Of a stretch of 22,515 bases of DNA, positions 20,501 to 22,515 are shown piece after piece. The position numbers and the translations under genes are program-made. Source of the DNA: Chalciporus piperatus (taxonomy: Eukaryota > Basidiomycota > Agaricomycetes > Boletales > Boletaceae). The stretch spans positions 1 through 22,515 of the forward strand of contig JBBPTG010000343.1 in NCBI GenBank assembly GCA_038093975.1, in the 5' to 3' direction. A model generated the notes under the pieces. The model was not told where the DNA came from. It saw only the letters and a program-made list of their open reading frames with translations, and did not search any database. The first letter of the stretch is position 1. Each line of letters begins with the position of its first letter.

Positions 20501-20708
20501 CATCAAGCCTCATGTTGTTGTTGTTGTCGTTAGCATTGAATTCTTGAATGACTTCCTCATCATGATCGCCCGAGCTCTCTTCACTTTCTGAGGCCAGCAT
20601 TTCTGTAGGATCGGCGTTTTCATAATGTCGGTCGCGAGTACGCTTCGAGAGAAGTTTGTAGCATCGTTCATTGCAGCGACAAATCTTGTAGTCTTTTTGA
20701 TGGACCAT
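17549..20708 (-). CDS. Plavaka-type (CACTA-like) transposase, 5 exons, intact frame
   Basis: Exons read as 20708-20282, 20225-18671, 18612-18290, 18239-17995 and 17938-17549; introns are 50-58 bp and the joined frame is open for 979 residues. The donor of intron 3 (GTTCGT) is weak but keeps the frame. An N-terminal finger C10-x-C12-x3-C16-x11-H28 is followed by an acidic linker. A second Cys motif (CCINSC .. CPIC, about 207-228) precedes the core typical of Plavaka and plant Tnp2 proteins: ALGLSVDSYLLF with a likely catalytic Asp at 320, IPGPRQPKDLESFLAPL, KGHNGFSPCRSC, and VPWEWMHLLLEN with a likely catalytic Glu at 532. A later conserved part reads LPIHGLLHVAAGIRFCGPVW. The protein would cut and paste the element using a DDE RNase H-like core. 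No stop or frameshift was found, so it may be active. The start at ATG 20708 puts the finger right at the N-terminus, as in relatives. Confidence 0.88.
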
Positions 20709-21015
20709 TGTGAGCCCTGGGTGCAATTCAGTTCCATGTCAGATTGTGCAGTAGCCAAGAAAGTGAAAGCTTGCCTAACGACTTGATCTACACTCTGGCT
20801 CAGACAGCGGTCGTCGTCTAGCGTTAGAGGTGGGTTTTTCACTTGACCGCAAAGTGAGGCAAGTCACATGCTTCCATCAGTCACGTGTCGTTAATGTTGA
20901 TTAGATGTTTCAAGTTTGTAATCTCACAATCAACCATCGACCCGCTCACTTCACAAACCAACTTACCATCCAACCACAACCGCCAATCAGACATCCTTCC
21001 ATCAGCTGTCAGACC
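20709..21015. promoter_or_regulatory. Shared upstream region of transposase and divergent small gene
   Basis: About 307 bp between two divergent start codons. Contains a CACGTG E-box (20882-20887), a CCAAT box in plus orientation (20983-20987, 29 bp before the small gene's ATG) and no clear TATA box. A bidirectional promoter is the simplest reading. Confidence 0.5.
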
Positions 21016-21488
21016 ATGCCTATCATCAACAAAACTCAATCACTACGTGTCGCCGGTGATGTCGCGTACTTGGACTCGATCGGGATCATTCCTAACGTTC
21101 GCAACATTTATTATCGGATGGACTTGGAGATAGCCACGCCAGGAATCAAGGTGTATATTATATTATATTTCCCTGTTTCTCTCTCACCAGCGGACTCACC
21201 TGGAATCACTAGACCATTGTTTTTTGTGTCTGTGAAGATCAATGTTATCCCGCCCTTGAGGAACAGCAACAGCAAGTCAAGCAGGAACAAGAAGAATTCA
21301 CTCGTTTGACTGGGCTCACACCTCCTTCGCCTCCTACTACCTTGCTTCCGCAATCTCCCCGCTTCTCGCCCATGCCCGACTTGGCGTCTGATGCTAGTGC
21401 ATGGACCGACTTCGATATCATGGCCTGTCTACCTCAGTCAGACGATCTCGACTCGTACGGTGCATCAGCAACACTGCAAAAAGTCTGA
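21016..21488 (+). CDS. Small divergent gene of the Plavaka-like element, unknown function (2 exons)
   Basis: Exon 1 21016-21150 and exon 2 21213-21488, split by a 62-bp phase-0 intron (GTGTAT donor, ACTAG acceptor), give 136 residues. I do not recognise the family. The N-terminal 45 residues look folded (VAYLDSIGIIPNVRNIYYRM). A short Cys motif FCVCEDQCY (about 49-57) is followed by a Gln/Glu-rich probable helix (EEQQQQVKQEQEEF) and a Ser/Pro-rich acidic tail. The start follows a CCAAT box closely. The gene is divergent from the transposase and ends 12 bp before a CAGT-rich minisatellite, so it may be a second transposon protein comparable in role to the accessory binding proteins of plant CACTA elements; that is an inference from position only. 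Splicing keeps the frame and removes stops, which supports the model. Confidence 0.6.
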
Positions 21489-21494
21489 AGTTAC

Positions 21495-22400
21495 TGGAAT
21501 GACTGGATCAGTTGAATCAGTAGTCCAGTGGCCCAGTAACCAGTAATTTCAGTAGTTTCAGTAGTTTCAGTAACCTAGTCACCCAGTCATCAAGTAGTTT
21601 CAGTAGTCTTAGTAACCCAGTGGCCTAGTGGCCCAGTCATCCAGTCAATTCAGTAGCTTCAGTCATTCAGTCATTCAGTCATCCAGTAGTCTCAGTAGTC
21701 TCAGTCATCCAGCAGCCCAGTCATCCAGTCATCCAGTCATTTCAGTAGTCCCAGTAGCTCAGTCATCCAGTCATCCAGTCATTTCAGTGGTCTCATTAGT
21801 CCAGTGGCCAAGTGTTCCAGTTATCCAGTAGTTCCAGTAACCCAGCAGCCCAGTCATCAAGTCATCCAGTTACTTCAGTAATCTCAGTAGCCCAGTCATT
21901 CAGTCATCCAGTCATCCAGTAGTTCCAGTAACCCAGTAACCCAGTCATCCAGTCATCCAGTAGTTCCAGTAACCCAGCAGCCCAGTCATCCAATCATGCA
22001 GTCACTTCAGTAGTCTCAGTAGCTCAGTAGCCCAGTGTTCCAGTCATCCAGTTATCTCAGTAGCCTAGTAGCTCAGTTTCCCAGTCATGTAGTCATCTCA
22101 GCAGCCTAGTAGCCCAGTGCCCTAGTCATCCAGCAATCCAGTTGTCTCATTACTCCAGCCATCCAGTGTTACAGTATTCCAGTAATCTAGTCACTCAGTG
22201 GTCCAGTAATCCAGTCACTCCAGTCACTCCAGTCACACAAGTCACACAAGTCACTCCAGTAATCCAGTCACCTCAGTAATCCAGTCACTCCAGTAATTCA
22301 GTCACCCTGTGGTCCAGTAAACCAATCACTTCAGTCACACCAGTCATACCAGTTATCCAGTTACCCAGCCCTCAGCTCACCCAATCACTCCAGTACTACT
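21495..22400 (+). repeat. CAGT-rich minisatellite
   Basis: About 900 bp built of short units starting CAGT, mostly 8-10 bp (CAGTCATC, CAGTAGTTC, CAGTAACC, CAGTAGTCT), all in the same orientation. Higher-order copies exist: a 36-bp block beginning CAGTCATCCAGTCATCCAGT is present at 21901-21936 and again at 21942-21977, a 41-bp period. Units become more degenerate and shift to CAGTCACTC towards 22200-22330. The array lies between the small gene and the proposed right end of the transposon. No coding meaning. Confidence 0.88.
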
Positions 22401-22515
22401 CAGTCATCTAATAGAGTCATTCTAATTAGTGACATTTTATAATCATTCATAGGATGGATTATAGCTAAAGTCCACAAAAATGTGTACTAAAATTGTAGTT
22501 AATAATGTGGGAAAG

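Larger units (their letters stand above)
17424..22431. mobile_element. Plavaka/CACTA-like DNA transposon, candidate limits
   Basis: A 5-kb unit holding the transposase gene, a divergent small gene and a CAGT minisatellite. The proposed left end CACTAACTAG (17424) and right end CTAATTAGTG (22422-22431) are inverted copies differing at one of ten bases, with further partial matches inward (12 of 15). CACTA-superfamily elements begin with CACTA. The 3-bp flanks (GAG left, ACA right) do not match, so the limits are tentative; the transposase content itself is firm. Confidence 0.5.

Noticed and set aside
21628..21831. Open frame of 67 codons, Ser/Gln/Val-rich, in the CAGT array
   Set aside because: It is the translation of the minisatellite itself; frames of this sort arise from the repeat and have no independent coding signal.

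Overview
The window looks like nuclear DNA of a basidiomycete fungus, most likely an Agaricomycete. Genes are broken by many short GT-AG introns (about 47-70 bp). The gene families present (HET-domain protein, microsomal P450, Plavaka-type transposase, Tad-like LINE, Ty3/gypsy element with an HHCC/DDE integrase) are typical of mushroom-forming fungi. It is an accessory, transposon-rich region with two or three apparently intact host-type genes and several decayed ones.

Left part (1-8727) is a nest of insertions. A tandem pair of P450 genes lies on the minus strand. The upstream copy (8727-6505) keeps all P450 motifs across 12 exons but appears frameshifted at two places. The downstream copy (from 6357) is cut in its first exon at about 6175 by a LINE on the minus strand (6174-4034). 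That LINE is cut in its endonuclease domain at 4033/4034 by a Ty3/gypsy LTR element on the plus strand, of which the end of pol (to 1292) and a roughly 843-bp 3' LTR (about 3191-4033) are visible. Between pol and the LTR the element carries a four-exon gene on the opposite strand (3124-1934). It encodes a 341-residue protein with a perfect C-x2-C-x6-C-x7-C-x2-C-x6-C cysteine pattern, the spacing of a fungal Zn2Cys6 cluster.

Middle (8728-17400): a 1.8-kb stretch with no supported gene; a HET-domain pseudogene (to 11593) broken by an exact 8-bp tandem duplication and a second frameshift; a two-exon gene for a Cys/His-rich protein (13049-12027); a two-exon gene for an 841-residue Ser/Pro-rich protein (16383-13788); and an AT/GC-mixed stretch with a degenerate direct repeat.

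Right part (about 17424-22431): a Plavaka/CACTA-like DNA transposon. A five-exon transposase gene (20708-17549, 979 residues) is intact in reading frame. A small divergent two-exon gene (21016-21488, 136 residues) shares its upstream region. About 900 bp of CAGT-rich minisatellite follows that small gene. CACTA-type ends at 17424 and 22431 are possible but have no matching target-site duplication. All spliced models were read by eye from splice consensus and frame continuity, not from transcripts.
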